A DNA stretch of 37,230 bases from DASZZX01 sp036260415 (GTDB taxonomy: Bacteria > Actinomycetota > Nitriliruptoria > Nitriliruptorales > JAHWKO01): positions 1 through 37,230 of the forward strand of contig DASZZX010000025.1 in assembly GCA_036260415.1 (NCBI GenBank). The letters are read 5' to 3'. The position numbers were made by a program, and so were the translations under genes. The notes under the pieces are model-generated. The model searched no databases. It saw only the letters and a list, made by a program, of their open reading frames with translations, and had not been told where the DNA came from. Shown here piece after piece: positions 25,389 through 33,520 of the stretch. Position 1 is the first letter of the stretch, and the number at the start of each line of letters is the position of its first letter.

Positions 25389-26144
25389 ATGTCCGGCCAC
25401 AGCAAGTGGGCCACCATCCGGCGCAAGAAGGGCGCCGCCGACGCGCGGCGCGGCAAGCTGTTCGGCCGGCTGGTGCGGGCCGTCGAGGTGGCGGCGAGGG
25501 AGGGTGGCGGCGATCCCGTGGCGAACGCCACCCTGGCGGACGCGGTCCAGCGGGCACGCGACAACTCGGTCCCCAAGGACACGATCGAGCGGGCGATCAA
25601 GCGGGGCGCCGGCGGCCTCGAGGGGATCGCCTACGAGCAGGTCCAGTACGAGGGCTACGCGCCCGGCGGCGTGGCGGTGCTGGTGGACTGCCTCACCGAC
25701 AACCGCAACCGGACCGCGGCGGACGTCCGAACGATCTTCACCCGCAACGGCGGCAGCCTCGCCGAACCGGGTTCGGTCGCGTACCTGTTCAGCCGCCGCG
25801 GCCAGGTGGTGCTGACGTCTGACGGCGTGACGGAGGACGACGTCCTGGTCGCCGGTCTGGACGCGGGGCTCGAGGACATCGAGGACCAGGGCGACCAGTT
25901 CGTCGCCTGGTGCGAGCCCAGCGCCGTGCGCGACCTGCGGCGCGCGTTCGAGGACAAGGGCCTCACCGTCAGGGACGCCCAGACGACGATGGTCCCGTCG
26001 AGCACGGTCCCCGTGACGGAGCCCGACACCGCGAGGAAGGTGCTGCGCCTGCTCGACGCGATCGACGACCACGACGACGTGCAGGACTTCCACGCCAACG
26101 ACGACATCCCCGACGACCTCGTCGCACGGTTGTCGGAGGAGTGA
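25389..26144 (+). CDS. yebC: YebC/PmpR/TACO1-family protein
   Basis: Protein of 251 residues, full length for the family. It begins MSGHSKWATIRRKKGAADA, the invariant family N-terminus, which fixes the start at 25389 although the frame is open to 25296. Other blocks: NSVPKDTIERAIKRG, YEGYAPGGVAVLVDCLTDNRNRT, and the GGSLAEPGSVAYLF loop. The family is described as a transcription regulator and, more recently, as easing ribosome stalling at proline-rich stretches. It stands upstream of ruvCAB, as in mycobacteria. Confidence 0.97.
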   Translation: MSGHSKWATIRRKKGAADARRGKLFGRLVRAVEVAAREGGGDPVANATLADAVQRARDNSVPKDTIERAIKRGAGGLEGIAYEQVQYEGYAPGGVAVLVDCLTDNRNRTAADVRTIFTRNGGSLAEPGSVAYLFSRRGQVVLTSDGVTEDDVLVAGLDAGLEDIEDQGDQFVAWCEPSAVRDLRRAFEDKGLTVRDAQTTMVPSSTVPVTEPDTARKVLRLLDAIDDHDDVQDFHANDDIPDDLVARLSEE

Positions 26145-26195
26145 CGCGCTCGGCGGGCTGAGGTGCGGTTGCTGGGTCGTGTCGCCCCCGGCTGC

Positions 26196-26201
26196 TACCG
26201 T
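26196..26201 (+). promoter_or_regulatory. -10 element of ruvCAB
   Basis: TACCGT, 41 bases before the chosen ruvC GTG. Confidence 0.45.
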
Positions 26202-26242
26202 CGCTGAACATCTGTTCGCCCGCGTCGGTGGGGAGAGGCAGG

Positions 26243-26827
26243 GTGGGCCACGACCTGCGCGTGCTCGGCGTCGATCCCGGCCTCACGCGCTGCGGCCTCG
26301 GCGTCGTGCAGGGGCCAGCGTCGCGGCCCGCGCCGATCGCGGCCGAGGTTGTCCGCACCGCGCGTGATCTCGCGGTCGAACGGCGCCTGATGGAGCTGCA
26401 CGACGCCGTGGCCGACGCGATCGCCACGCACCGCCCGGACGTGGTGGCCTGCGAGCGGGTGCTGTTCTCGAGCAACGCCCGGACCGCCATGGGGGTGGGC
26501 CAGGCCGCCGGCGTGGCACTGCTCGCTGCGGCACGTGCAGGTGTCACGGTGGCCAGCTACAGCCCCACCGACGTCAAGCTGACGGTCGCGGGCCACGGTG
26601 CCGCCGGCAAGGAGGCGGTGGGACGGATGGTGGCGGCCCAACTCCGCCTCGACGTGATCGGGTCGCCCGCCGACCTCACCGACGCGCTCGCCGTCGCGCT
26701 CTGCCATCTCGTTCGGGCCGGCGGGTCCGTCCCGTCCACCGGTCGTCACCGCGGGTGGGAAGCGGTCCTCCAGCGTCCGCACCTCCGGGTCGCGGGTGGC
26801 ACCGGTCCGTCAGGGATGGCCACGTGA
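26243..26827 (+). CDS. ruvC: Holliday junction resolvase RuvC
   Basis: Endonuclease of 194 residues that cuts Holliday junctions in the RuvABC complex. The acidic metal site is complete: D11 (VLGVDPG), E71 (VACERV), and D144 and D147 (PADLTDALAVALCH). The GTG at 26243 has GGGGAGAGG about 5 bases upstream; the GTG at 26228 has no ribosome site. The stop overlaps ruvA. Confidence 0.96.
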   Translation: MGHDLRVLGVDPGLTRCGLGVVQGPASRPAPIAAEVVRTARDLAVERRLMELHDAVADAIATHRPDVVACERVLFSSNARTAMGVGQAAGVALLAAARAGVTVASYSPTDVKLTVAGHGAAGKEAVGRMVAAQLRLDVIGSPADLTDALAVALCHLVRAGGSVPSTGRHRGWEAVLQRPHLRVAGGTGPSGMAT

Positions 26828-27435
26828 TCGCCCGGTTGCGCGGCCGGGTCGTGTCCCGCCGGACCAGCGGCAACCGCGACACGGCGGCCGTGGTGGTGGA
26901 CGTGGGCGGGGTCGGCTACCTCGTCCTGGTCCCGGCCGGCCTGACCGGGCGGCTGACGGCAGGGGCCGACGAGGTGGAGCTCCACACGTCGCTGCAGGTC
27001 CGTGAGGACTCCATGGCCCTGTACGGCTTCCCCACCGCAGACGGGCGCGACCTGTTCGAGACGTTGCTGCGCGCCTCCGGCGTCGGCCCCAAGCTGGCGC
27101 TCGCCGCCCTGTCGACGCTGTCGGCGGACGCGCTGCGCCGGGCGTTGGCCGACGGCGACGTGGACGCCCTGACCGCCGTACCCGGGATCGGAAGGAAGAG
27201 CGCCCAGCGGCTGGTGCTCGAGCTCAAGGACCAGCTCGGGCCCCCGGCCGGCGACGAGGTGGCCACCACGGCGAGCGTCGTCGCCGGCGGTTCGCCGGTC
27301 GCCGAGGTCCGCCTCGCCCTGCTCGAGCTCGGCTACTCGCCGGGCGAGGCGCAGCGTGCCGTCGACCCGCTCGACCCCGACGGTGACGTCGGGCAGCTGC
27401 TGCGTTCCGCCCTGCGCGCCCTGGCAGCATCGTGA
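26824..27435 (+). CDS. ruvA: Holliday junction branch migration subunit RuvA
   Basis: Protein of 203 residues that binds four-way junctions and loads RuvB. N-terminal OB fold (VIARLRGRVV...VVDVGGVGYLV), two helix-hairpin-helix motifs (ASGVGPKLALAAL; VPGIGRKSAQRLVLELK), a flexible linker, and the C-terminal RuvB-binding domain (VRLALLELGYSPGEAQRAV). The GTG start overlaps ruvC by 4 bases. Confidence 0.96.
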   Translation: MIARLRGRVVSRRTSGNRDTAAVVVDVGGVGYLVLVPAGLTGRLTAGADEVELHTSLQVREDSMALYGFPTADGRDLFETLLRASGVGPKLALAALSTLSADALRRALADGDVDALTAVPGIGRKSAQRLVLELKDQLGPPAGDEVATTASVVAGGSPVAEVRLALLELGYSPGEAQRAVDPLDPDGDVGQLLRSALRALAAS

Positions 27436-28481
27436 CCGGTGCGAGAGCGCCGGGAGACGGCGCGCGCCACGCGCGTGTGCTGGAGGACGAGGAGCACTTC
27501 GAGGCCTCACTGCGACCACGCCGGCTGGCGGAGTTCGTCGGTCAGGAACGCATCAAGCGTCAGCTCACGCTGGTGATCCACGGGGCGCTCGGGCGTGGAC
27601 AGGCCGCCGACCACGTGCTCCTCTCGGGCCCCCCGGGGCTGGGCAAGACCTCGCTGGCGGGCATCATCGCGACCGAGCTCTCGGCGCAGCTGCGCGCCAC
27701 CTCGGGGCCTGCGCTGGAACGAGCGGGCGACCTCGCTGCGATCCTCACCAGCCTCGAGCCGGGCGATGTGCTGTTCGTCGACGAGATCCACCGCCTGCCG
27801 CGACCGGTCGAGGAGGTCCTCTACCCGGCGATGGAGGACTTCCAGATCGACATCGTGATCGGCAAAGGGCCGGGGGCGCGCTCCATCCGTCTGGACCTGC
27901 CACGCTTCACCTTGGTCGGCGCCACCACCCGCACCGGGCTGATGACCTCGCCACTGCGGGACCGCTTCGGGTTCGCCGCACACCTCGAGTTCTACGCCGG
28001 CGAGGACCTCCAACGGATCGTCCACCGCTCCGCCCGTCTCCTCGGCCTGCCGATCGACGCAGTCGGCGCGGGCGAGATCGCCGGTCGCTCCCGAGGTACC
28101 CCGCGGATCGCCAACCGGCTGCTGCGCCGAGTACGTGACTACGCGCAGGTCGAGGCTGACGGCCGGATCGACGCGCACGTCACGCGCGCCGCGCTGGAGG
28201 TGTTCGAGGTCGACGAGCGGGGGCTCGACCGCCTGGACCTGCGGGTGCTGGATGCCATCGTGCGACGCTTCGGAGGGGGTCCGGTCGGTCTTGCCACGCT
28301 GGCGACGTCCGTCGGGGAGGAACCGGACACGATCGAGGACGTCGTGGAACCGTTCCTCATCCAGCTGGGCTTCGTCCAGCGCACCCCCCGGGGGCGTCTG
28401 GCCACGGCCGCGGCGCACCACCACCTCGGCGCTGCCGCACCCGCCGCGCGCATGAGCGACCCCCTGCTGTGCGACGCCTGA
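27432..28481 (+). CDS. ruvB: Holliday junction branch migration ATPase RuvB
   Basis: AAA+ motor of 349 residues that drives branch migration. Family entry motif LRPRRLAEFVGQERIKRQL, Walker A GPPGLGKT (66-73), Walker B LFVDEIH (114-120), sensor 1 LVGATTRTG, arginine finger region LRDRFG, and the C-terminal winged helix (VGLATLATSVGEEPDTIEDVVEPFL). The start overlaps ruvA by 4 bases, so ruvC-ruvA-ruvB are one coupled unit. About 20 residues at the end extend beyond the usual family terminus. Confidence 0.97.
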   Translation: MTGARAPGDGARHARVLEDEEHFEASLRPRRLAEFVGQERIKRQLTLVIHGALGRGQAADHVLLSGPPGLGKTSLAGIIATELSAQLRATSGPALERAGDLAAILTSLEPGDVLFVDEIHRLPRPVEEVLYPAMEDFQIDIVIGKGPGARSIRLDLPRFTLVGATTRTGLMTSPLRDRFGFAAHLEFYAGEDLQRIVHRSARLLGLPIDAVGAGEIAGRSRGTPRIANRLLRRVRDYAQVEADGRIDAHVTRAALEVFEVDERGLDRLDLRVLDAIVRRFGGGPVGLATLATSVGEEPDTIEDVVEPFLIQLGFVQRTPRGRLATAAAHHHLGAAAPAARMSDPLLCDA

Positions 28482-28526
28482 GCCCGGCCGGCGGTGGCGC
28501 CGCCGCCGTGCGGACGCCGCCGCTGG

Positions 28527-28532
28527 TACAGT
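28527..28532 (+). promoter_or_regulatory. -10 element of the yajC-HD-secDF operon
   Basis: TACAGT, 59 bases before the yajC ATG. Transcription would begin at the base of the hairpin that follows. Confidence 0.5.
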
Positions 28533-28536
28533 GGTG

Positions 28537-28562
28537 CGACGCCCGCCGCTCGGCGGGCGTCG
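28537..28562 (+). other. Long perfect hairpin at the predicted 5' end of yajC mRNA
   Basis: CGACGCCCGCC and GGCGGGCGTCG form an 11-bp perfect stem with loop GCTC. It begins 5 bases after the -10 element and 56 bases beyond the ruvB stop. It could end the ruv transcript, protect the 5' end of the yajC transcript, or both. There is no T-tract. Confidence 0.55.
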
Positions 28563-28585
28563 TCGTGACGGCGAGGTGAGGTCAC

Positions 28586-28876
28586 ATGGAGCAACTGAGC
28601 GGCCTGCTGCTGCCCGTGCTGTTCCTCGCCGTGCTGTACTTCCTCATGATCCGCCCCCAGCAGAAGCGGCAGCGCGAGCACCGCGAGCTGCTCGCGTCGC
28701 TCCGGCGCGGCGACGACGTCATCACCATCGGTGGCCTCCACGGCCGTGTCCACACCGTCGCCGACGAGTTCGTCGACCTCGAGGTGACCGACGACCTGGT
28801 GCTGCGTTTCCAACGACAGGCGGTGGTCCGCAAGGTGCAGCACGGGGAAGGCGCCCAGCAGAAGACGGGCACGTGA
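28586..28876 (+). CDS. yajC: Preprotein translocase subunit YajC
   Basis: Small membrane protein of 96 residues. One membrane segment (about 6-21: GLLLPVLFLAVLYFLM) is followed by the family motif IRPQQKRQREHRELLASLRRGDDVITIGGLHG and a small cytoplasmic beta domain. YajC joins SecDF, which lies two genes downstream. The stop overlaps the GTG of the HD gene. Confidence 0.95.
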   Translation: MEQLSGLLLPVLFLAVLYFLMIRPQQKRQREHRELLASLRRGDDVITIGGLHGRVHTVADEFVDLEVTDDLVLRFQRQAVVRKVQHGEGAQQKTGT

Positions 28877-29898
28877 GCGGGCCGAGCAGCGCGAGCGATC
28901 GCCGCCGGGACGTGGGCAGCGGGCTGGATCGCGGCCGGGCTCCGACGGGGGCTCGCGATCGTCGCGACGACGTCGGCACAGGTGGTGATCGCCGCCCCCC
29001 AGAGAGGTTGGACGACCCCAGTGGTGGCCGCCTGGTCGACGGAGCGGCCGGCGTGCCCGACACGTCGGTCGAGCCGAGGGCCCGCATGCCGGCCGACGCC
29101 ACCCCCCCACCACCGGATCCGGCCACGGTCATCCGCGAGTCGCCCGAGCTGGCCCTGCTGCGGGGCGTGGACGCAGGAGAGGCGGTGCGCGAGGCCGAGG
29201 AGGTGGGGGAGGAGGCCGAGCGCCGGACCGGCGCCCACGTCGCCCTGCTCGATCGGGTGCAGCGCGACCCCACCGTCACGGCCTTCATCAAGCTGGCCGA
29301 CCAGTTCATGGCGGTGCAGGGCTTCACCGAGCACGGCTTCCGTCACGCGAGTCTGGTGGGCCGTATCGCGTACAACGTGCTGGGACGTCTCGGCGCGGAC
29401 GTGACGCTCTGCGAGCTCGCTGCGCTGGCCGGCTACCTGCACGACGTGGGTAACGTCGCCAGCCGCCTCAACCACGGCCTGACCTCCGCCTGGATCGCCC
29501 ACGACGCGCTCAGCCGGCTGGACGTCGACCCGTACCGCATCGGGGTGGTGATGGCCGCGGTCGGCAACCACGAGGAGCAGTACGGCACCAGCGTCGGGCC
29601 AGTGGCGGCGGCCGTGATCCTGGCCGACAAGTCCGACGTGCACCGCAGCCGCGTCCGCGAGAAGGCAGACACGGCGGGGGACATCCACGACCGGGTGAAC
29701 TTCGCGGTCACCCGCTCGTTCCTGCGGGTCGACGCGGCCGCCGCCACGATCACGCTCGAACTGGATCTCGACGAGTCGATCAGTGGCCTGCTGGAGTACT
29801 TCGAGATCTTCCTCGACCGCATGATCATGTGCCGGCGCGCCGCCCGCACGCTCGGCTGCGACTTCCGCATCCTGGCCAACGACATCCCGCTGGTCTGA
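28873..29898 (+). CDS. HD-domain phosphohydrolase-like protein in the sec operon
   Basis: Soluble protein of 341 residues from the GTG that overlaps yajC by 4 bases. The first 80 residues are charged and Pro/Gly-rich, probably disordered; an ATG at 29086 is an alternative start that would remove most of them. The HD fold spans about 150-270: GFRHASLV (H158), AGYLHDVGN (H190-D191), LNHGLTSAWIAHDAL (H201, H210), VGNHEEQYG (H233) and ILADKSDVHRSR (D252). These are the metal ligands of a hydrolytic HD enzyme. A C-terminal beta/alpha region follows. The substrate cannot be told: nucleotides, cyclic nucleotides and (p)ppGpp are all possible. It is not GGDEF- or GYP-type. No signal peptide is seen, so it should act in the cytoplasm near the translocon. 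Confidence 0.85.
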   Translation: MSGPSSASDRRRDVGSGLDRGRAPTGARDRRDDVGTGGDRRPPERLDDPSGGRLVDGAAGVPDTSVEPRARMPADATPPPPDPATVIRESPELALLRGVDAGEAVREAEEVGEEAERRTGAHVALLDRVQRDPTVTAFIKLADQFMAVQGFTEHGFRHASLVGRIAYNVLGRLGADVTLCELAALAGYLHDVGNVASRLNHGLTSAWIAHDALSRLDVDPYRIGVVMAAVGNHEEQYGTSVGPVAAAVILADKSDVHRSRVREKADTAGDIHDRVNFAVTRSFLRVDAAAATITLELDLDESISGLLEYFEIFLDRMIMCRRAARTLGCDFRILANDIPLV

Positions 29899-29914
29899 CG
29901 ACGGAGACCTCCGC

Positions 29915-31666
29915 GTGAAGAAGGGACGGCTGCTCGGCTCTCTCGCCGCCGTGCTCGTCCTGGTCACGGCCGTCCTGGTCTGGATGGGGGGGCTGGGTGC
30001 ACGCCCGCGGCTGGGACTCGACCTGCGCGGGGGGATCTCGGTCATCCTCAGCCCCGTCGCGGTCGAGGGCACCGAGGTGCCCGACGACGTGCTGGACCAG
30101 ACCATCGAGATCATCCGCAACCGCGTGGACAGCCTCGGCGTCGCCGAACCGGAGATCGCCCGCCAGGGCGACGACATCCTGGTGCAGCTGCCCGGCATCG
30201 AGGACCGGGAACGGGCGCTGGAGATCATCGGCAAGACCGCACGGCTCGACTTCCGGCCGGTCCAGCAGCTGCTCCCGCCCGGCGACCCGCAGTACGACCA
30301 GGGACCCGACTGCACGCTCGACAGCGACGAGCCGACCATCCCGGAGCCGGACGCCACTGCGACGACAGCGCCGGACGCCACCGCCACGACCGCCCCTGAT
30401 ACCACCGCCACCACGACGCCTGACACCACACCCACCGCCGAGAGATCCCCGCAGGCGGCCGCAGCGGGACGGACAGCCGCGGCGGCCGCGGCGGTTCGGA
30501 CGGTCGCCGCGGCCTCGGCACAGCCATCCCCCGCTCCGAGCCCGACCGGCGCTGCTGGGACCCCCAGCCCGTCACCGTCGCCCACCGGCGACACCGCGCA
30601 ACCCGGCCAGGGCCAGCAGGGTGGGGAGAAGATCGTCTGCGGCGAGCCTGTGGACGACGACCCCGACACCGACGAGGACGAGTCCGCGCTGCCACCGCTG
30701 AAGTACCGCACCGGCCCCCCCGCACTCGGCGGGGAGGACGTGGCCGATGCTCTGGCCACCGTCGAGCAGACCCAGACCGGTGGCTTCACCAACAACTGGA
30801 TCGTGCAGCTCGACCTCACCGACGAGGGCGCGCAGAAGTTCGCCCAGATCACCGGTGAGCTCGCCTGCCGACGCGATCAAGGCGATCCCGGCGGTGGTCA
30901 GCTGGCGATCGTGCTCGACGACGTCGTGGAGAGCGCACCCTCGATGAACCCCGACGTCCAGTGCAACGTGGGGATCGCCGGGGGGGAGGCGGTGATCACC
31001 GTCGGCGGCTCCGAGCAGGAGGCCCGCGACCTCGCCCTCGTCCTGCGCACCGGCGCCCTGCCGATCACCCTGGAGCCGTCGACGGCCTTCAACGTGTCCC
31101 CGACGCTGGGGGCCCGGTCCCTGCGGGCAGGGATCGTCGCCGGGCTGATCGGCCTGGCGTTGGTCGCCGCGTACATGACCGCCTTCTACCGGTGGCTGGG
31201 GGCGCTGGCGTTCGGCGGGCTGATGGTCTTCGGCACCCTGATCGTCGGGCTGATCACCCTCCTCGGCGAGGCCGGCTTCACCCTCACCCTGGCAGGCATC
31301 GCGGGCGTGATCGTGTCGGTGGGCATCGCGGCGGACTCGTCGATCCTGTACTTCGAGCGCATCCGCGACGAGCTGGACACCGGCAAGACCGTGCGCACCT
31401 CGGTGCACCGCGCCTTCCGTCCGGCGTTCCGCACCAACCTCACCGGCAACACCGTCACCATCGCCGCCGCCATCATCCTGTACTTCCTCGCGGTCGGACC
31501 GGTGCGTGGCTTCGCGTTCACGCTGGGACTGTCCACCGCGCTCGATCTGCTGATCCTGTACTTCTTCACGCGGCCGGCGGTGCAGCTGATGGGGCGCACA
31601 CGGCTGCTGGGTCGCCGCACCGTGCACGCCGCCACCGAACCGCAGATCGTGGGGGGAGCCCGATGA
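29915..31666 (+). CDS. secD: Protein translocase subunit SecD
   Basis: Integral membrane protein of 583 residues using the proton gradient to help late protein export. N-terminal membrane segment about 8-25, then GLDLRGG (34-40) and the periplasmic-side P1 domain. The C-terminal six-segment RND-like region starts near 403 and carries the family's key aspartate (GIAADSSILYFERIRDEL, D474). Residues about 141-262 are an inserted low-complexity stretch rich in Ala, Thr, Pro and Ser, starting with four 8-residue repeats. It is flanked by Cys133 and Cys242; C318 and C350 lie further on, also outside the membrane. The GTG start has GGAG 8 bases upstream. Confidence 0.96.
   Translation: MKKGRLLGSLAAVLVLVTAVLVWMGGLGARPRLGLDLRGGISVILSPVAVEGTEVPDDVLDQTIEIIRNRVDSLGVAEPEIARQGDDILVQLPGIEDRERALEIIGKTARLDFRPVQQLLPPGDPQYDQGPDCTLDSDEPTIPEPDATATTAPDATATTAPDTTATTTPDTTPTAERSPQAAAAGRTAAAAAAVRTVAAASAQPSPAPSPTGAAGTPSPSPSPTGDTAQPGQGQQGGEKIVCGEPVDDDPDTDEDESALPPLKYRTGPPALGGEDVADALATVEQTQTGGFTNNWIVQLDLTDEGAQKFAQITGELACRRDQGDPGGGQLAIVLDDVVESAPSMNPDVQCNVGIAGGEAVITVGGSEQEARDLALVLRTGALPITLEPSTAFNVSPTLGARSLRAGIVAGLIGLALVAAYMTAFYRWLGALAFGGLMVFGTLIVGLITLLGEAGFTLTLAGIAGVIVSVGIAADSSILYFERIRDELDTGKTVRTSVHRAFRPAFRTNLTGNTVTIAAAIILYFLAVGPVRGFAFTLGLSTALDLLILYFFTRPAVQLMGRTRLLGRRTVHAATEPQIVGGAR
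30347..30442 (+). repeat. 24-bp tandem repeat inside secD
   Basis: Four in-frame units encode PDATATTA, PDATATTA, PDTTATTT and PDTTPTAE. DNA identity between units is lower than protein similarity. The units extend the extracytoplasmic linker of SecD. Confidence 0.8.
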
Positions 31667-32811
31667 GCGTCACCGGGGTGAGCAACCGTCGCCCCCACTT
31701 CGACTTCGTGGGGCGTCTGCGGCTGTGGTACGCGATCTCCGGGGTGATCGTGGCGGCCTGCATCGTCGCCCTGGGAGTGCGCAACCTCAACCTGTCGATC
31801 GAGTTCGTGGGTGGCTCGGCGTTCACGGTCAGCGGCGTGTCCGCCGACGTCACCGCCGCCGGGCTGGAGGACGCTGCAACCGCCGCGGGTGCCGACGATG
31901 CCCAGGCCCAGCTGGTCCGTGACGCCGGGAGGGCGACCGGCGCGATCGTCCGCACCCGCCCGATCGAGCCGGGGACCGACGAGGAGAGCGTCGTCGCCGG
32001 CGCGTTGCAGGAGGCCGCGGACGCCGACGAGGTGCAGGTCGACTTCGTCGGTCCGACGTGGGGCGAGCGCATCTCGCGCAAGATGATCGAGGCGCTGGTC
32101 GTCTTCCTGGTGGTCGTCGTGACCTACATCTCGCTGCGGCTGGAGTTCAAGATGTCCGTGGCGGCGCTGCTGGCGTTGTTCCACGACGTCGTGCTGACCG
32201 CCGGGGTGTACGCGCTGTTCCAGTTCAACGTGAGCTCTGCGACCGTGATCGCGCTGCTGACGATCCTGGGCTACTCGCTGTACGACACCGCGATCGTGTT
32301 CGACCGGGTGAAGGAGACCTCCGGCATGCTCGGCCGCCCGGGGCGGCGGACCTACTCCGAGGCGGTCAACACCTCGATGAACGAGGTGCTGCAACGTTCG
32401 GTCAACACCACCGTCAGCTCCATCCTGCCCGTCGGGGCGCTGCTGTTCATCGGGGCGCAGGCGCTGGGCGCCACCACGCTGCAGGACCTGGCCGTCGCCT
32501 TGTTCGTCGGGATGGCGACGGGCGCGTACTCGTCGTTGTTCATCGCGGGACCGTTCCTGGCCTGGTGGAAGGAGCGCGAGCCGAAGATGCAGCAGCTGGC
32601 CGTGCGCGCCGAACGCCGCGAGCCCAGGGAGCAGCCGACGCCGCAGCAGCCGGCGCGTGAGGGACCGGAACAGCCGGTGGTGGTCCCGGTCGGCGAGGAC
32701 GACGAAGCGTCCCGGCGACCGACGCGGCCGGCCACCGGTGACCGCCCGCAACGCCGCGGCCCGTCCCAGCACGTGCGGGGGCCGGGCCGGCGCCCCCGCC
32801 GCAAGCGCTGA
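31663..32811 (+). CDS. secF: Protein translocase subunit SecF
   Basis: Partner of SecD, 382 residues. The first membrane segment is about 25-42, followed by LNLSIEFVGGSAF (family motif), a small outer domain, and five more membrane segments from about 140. Family blocks are GYSLYDTAIVFDRVKE and NEVLQRSVNTTVSSILPV. The last 75 residues are a hydrophilic tail rich in Arg, Pro and Gln, ending RRPRRKR, likely cytoplasmic. ATG overlaps the secD stop (ATGA). Confidence 0.96.
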   Translation: MSVTGVSNRRPHFDFVGRLRLWYAISGVIVAACIVALGVRNLNLSIEFVGGSAFTVSGVSADVTAAGLEDAATAAGADDAQAQLVRDAGRATGAIVRTRPIEPGTDEESVVAGALQEAADADEVQVDFVGPTWGERISRKMIEALVVFLVVVVTYISLRLEFKMSVAALLALFHDVVLTAGVYALFQFNVSSATVIALLTILGYSLYDTAIVFDRVKETSGMLGRPGRRTYSEAVNTSMNEVLQRSVNTTVSSILPVGALLFIGAQALGATTLQDLAVALFVGMATGAYSSLFIAGPFLAWWKEREPKMQQLAVRAERREPREQPTPQQPAREGPEQPVVVPVGEDDEASRRPTRPATGDRPQRRGPSQHVRGPGRRPRRKR

Positions 32812-32823
32812 GGCGGCGCTGCC

Positions 32824-33360
32824 GTGGCAGGCATCACGATCGACGTCGAGGCGCTGCGCTCGCACATCCGCGAGATCCCCGACTTCCCGCAGCCCGGCGT
32901 GAGCTTCAAGGACGTCACGCCGCTGCTGCTGGACCACGTCGCCTTCTCGACCGTGGTGGACGCCATCGTGGTCAGCTTCGGACGGGGGACCATCGACAAG
33001 GTGGTGGGCATCGAGGCGCGTGGCTTCATCCTCGCCGCGCCCGTGGCCTACCACTTCGGGGCGGGCTTCGTCCCGCTGCGCAAGCGCGGCAAGCTGCCCG
33101 GCGCCACGTGGGCCGTGGACTACGAGCTGGAGTACGGCGTCGAGACCCTCGAGGTGCACGAGGACGCCATCCGTGCGGGCGACCGCGTGCTGATCGTGGA
33201 CGACGTGCTGGCCACCGGCGGCACGGCACGGGCCGCCATCGAGCTGGTGGAGCGGGCCGGCGGCACGGTCTCCGGTCTGGCCTTCCTGATCGAGCTGGCG
33301 TTCCTGGACGGGGCGCAGAGGCTCGCCGGTCACGAGTGGATCAGCCTGCTGCGCTACTAG
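32824..33360 (+). CDS. apt: Adenine phosphoribosyltransferase
   Basis: Purine salvage enzyme of 178 residues: adenine + PRPP gives AMP. The PRPP-binding motif is VLIVDDVLATGGTARAA. IEARGFILAAPVAY and PLRKRGKLPG are typical of APRT, and the N-terminus IREIPDFPQPGVSFKDVTPLL matches the family. It starts 12 bases after secF and precedes relA, as in mycobacteria (Rv2584c-Rv2583c). Confidence 0.97.
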   Translation: MAGITIDVEALRSHIREIPDFPQPGVSFKDVTPLLLDHVAFSTVVDAIVVSFGRGTIDKVVGIEARGFILAAPVAYHFGAGFVPLRKRGKLPGATWAVDYELEYGVETLEVHEDAIRAGDRVLIVDDVLATGGTARAAIELVERAGGTVSGLAFLIELAFLDGAQRLAGHEWISLLRY

Positions 33361-33460
33361 GCGCCCACCGGCTCGGTCCCGGCCTCTGACCCGGCCACGG
33401 CCGCCTCCGCGGGCGTGACGGAGCGTCGGCACGGACCCGTGCGGGATCCGTGGCGACCGT

Positions 33461-33466
33461 TACCCT
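33461..33466 (+). promoter_or_regulatory. -10 element of relA
   Basis: TACCCT, 54 bases before the chosen GTG at 33521. An in-frame GTG at 33467 touches this element and so cannot be the start. Confidence 0.5.
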
Positions 33467-33520
33467 GTGTTCCGACGGGCCGGCGGTCGTGCGCAGACGT
33501 CAGCCGGCGGAGGAGCACAG

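Noticed and set aside
30798..30806. GGATCGTGC in secD, and similar 9-mers at 23539-23547 and 13464-13472, as further repeat copies
   Set aside because: They match only one 9-base arm, lie inside conserved codons and lack the core and second arm, so chance is sufficient.
33467..33520. Longer relA start at GTG 33467
   Set aside because: It directly touches the TACCCT -10 element and has no ribosome site; GTG 33521 has GGAGGAG upstream.
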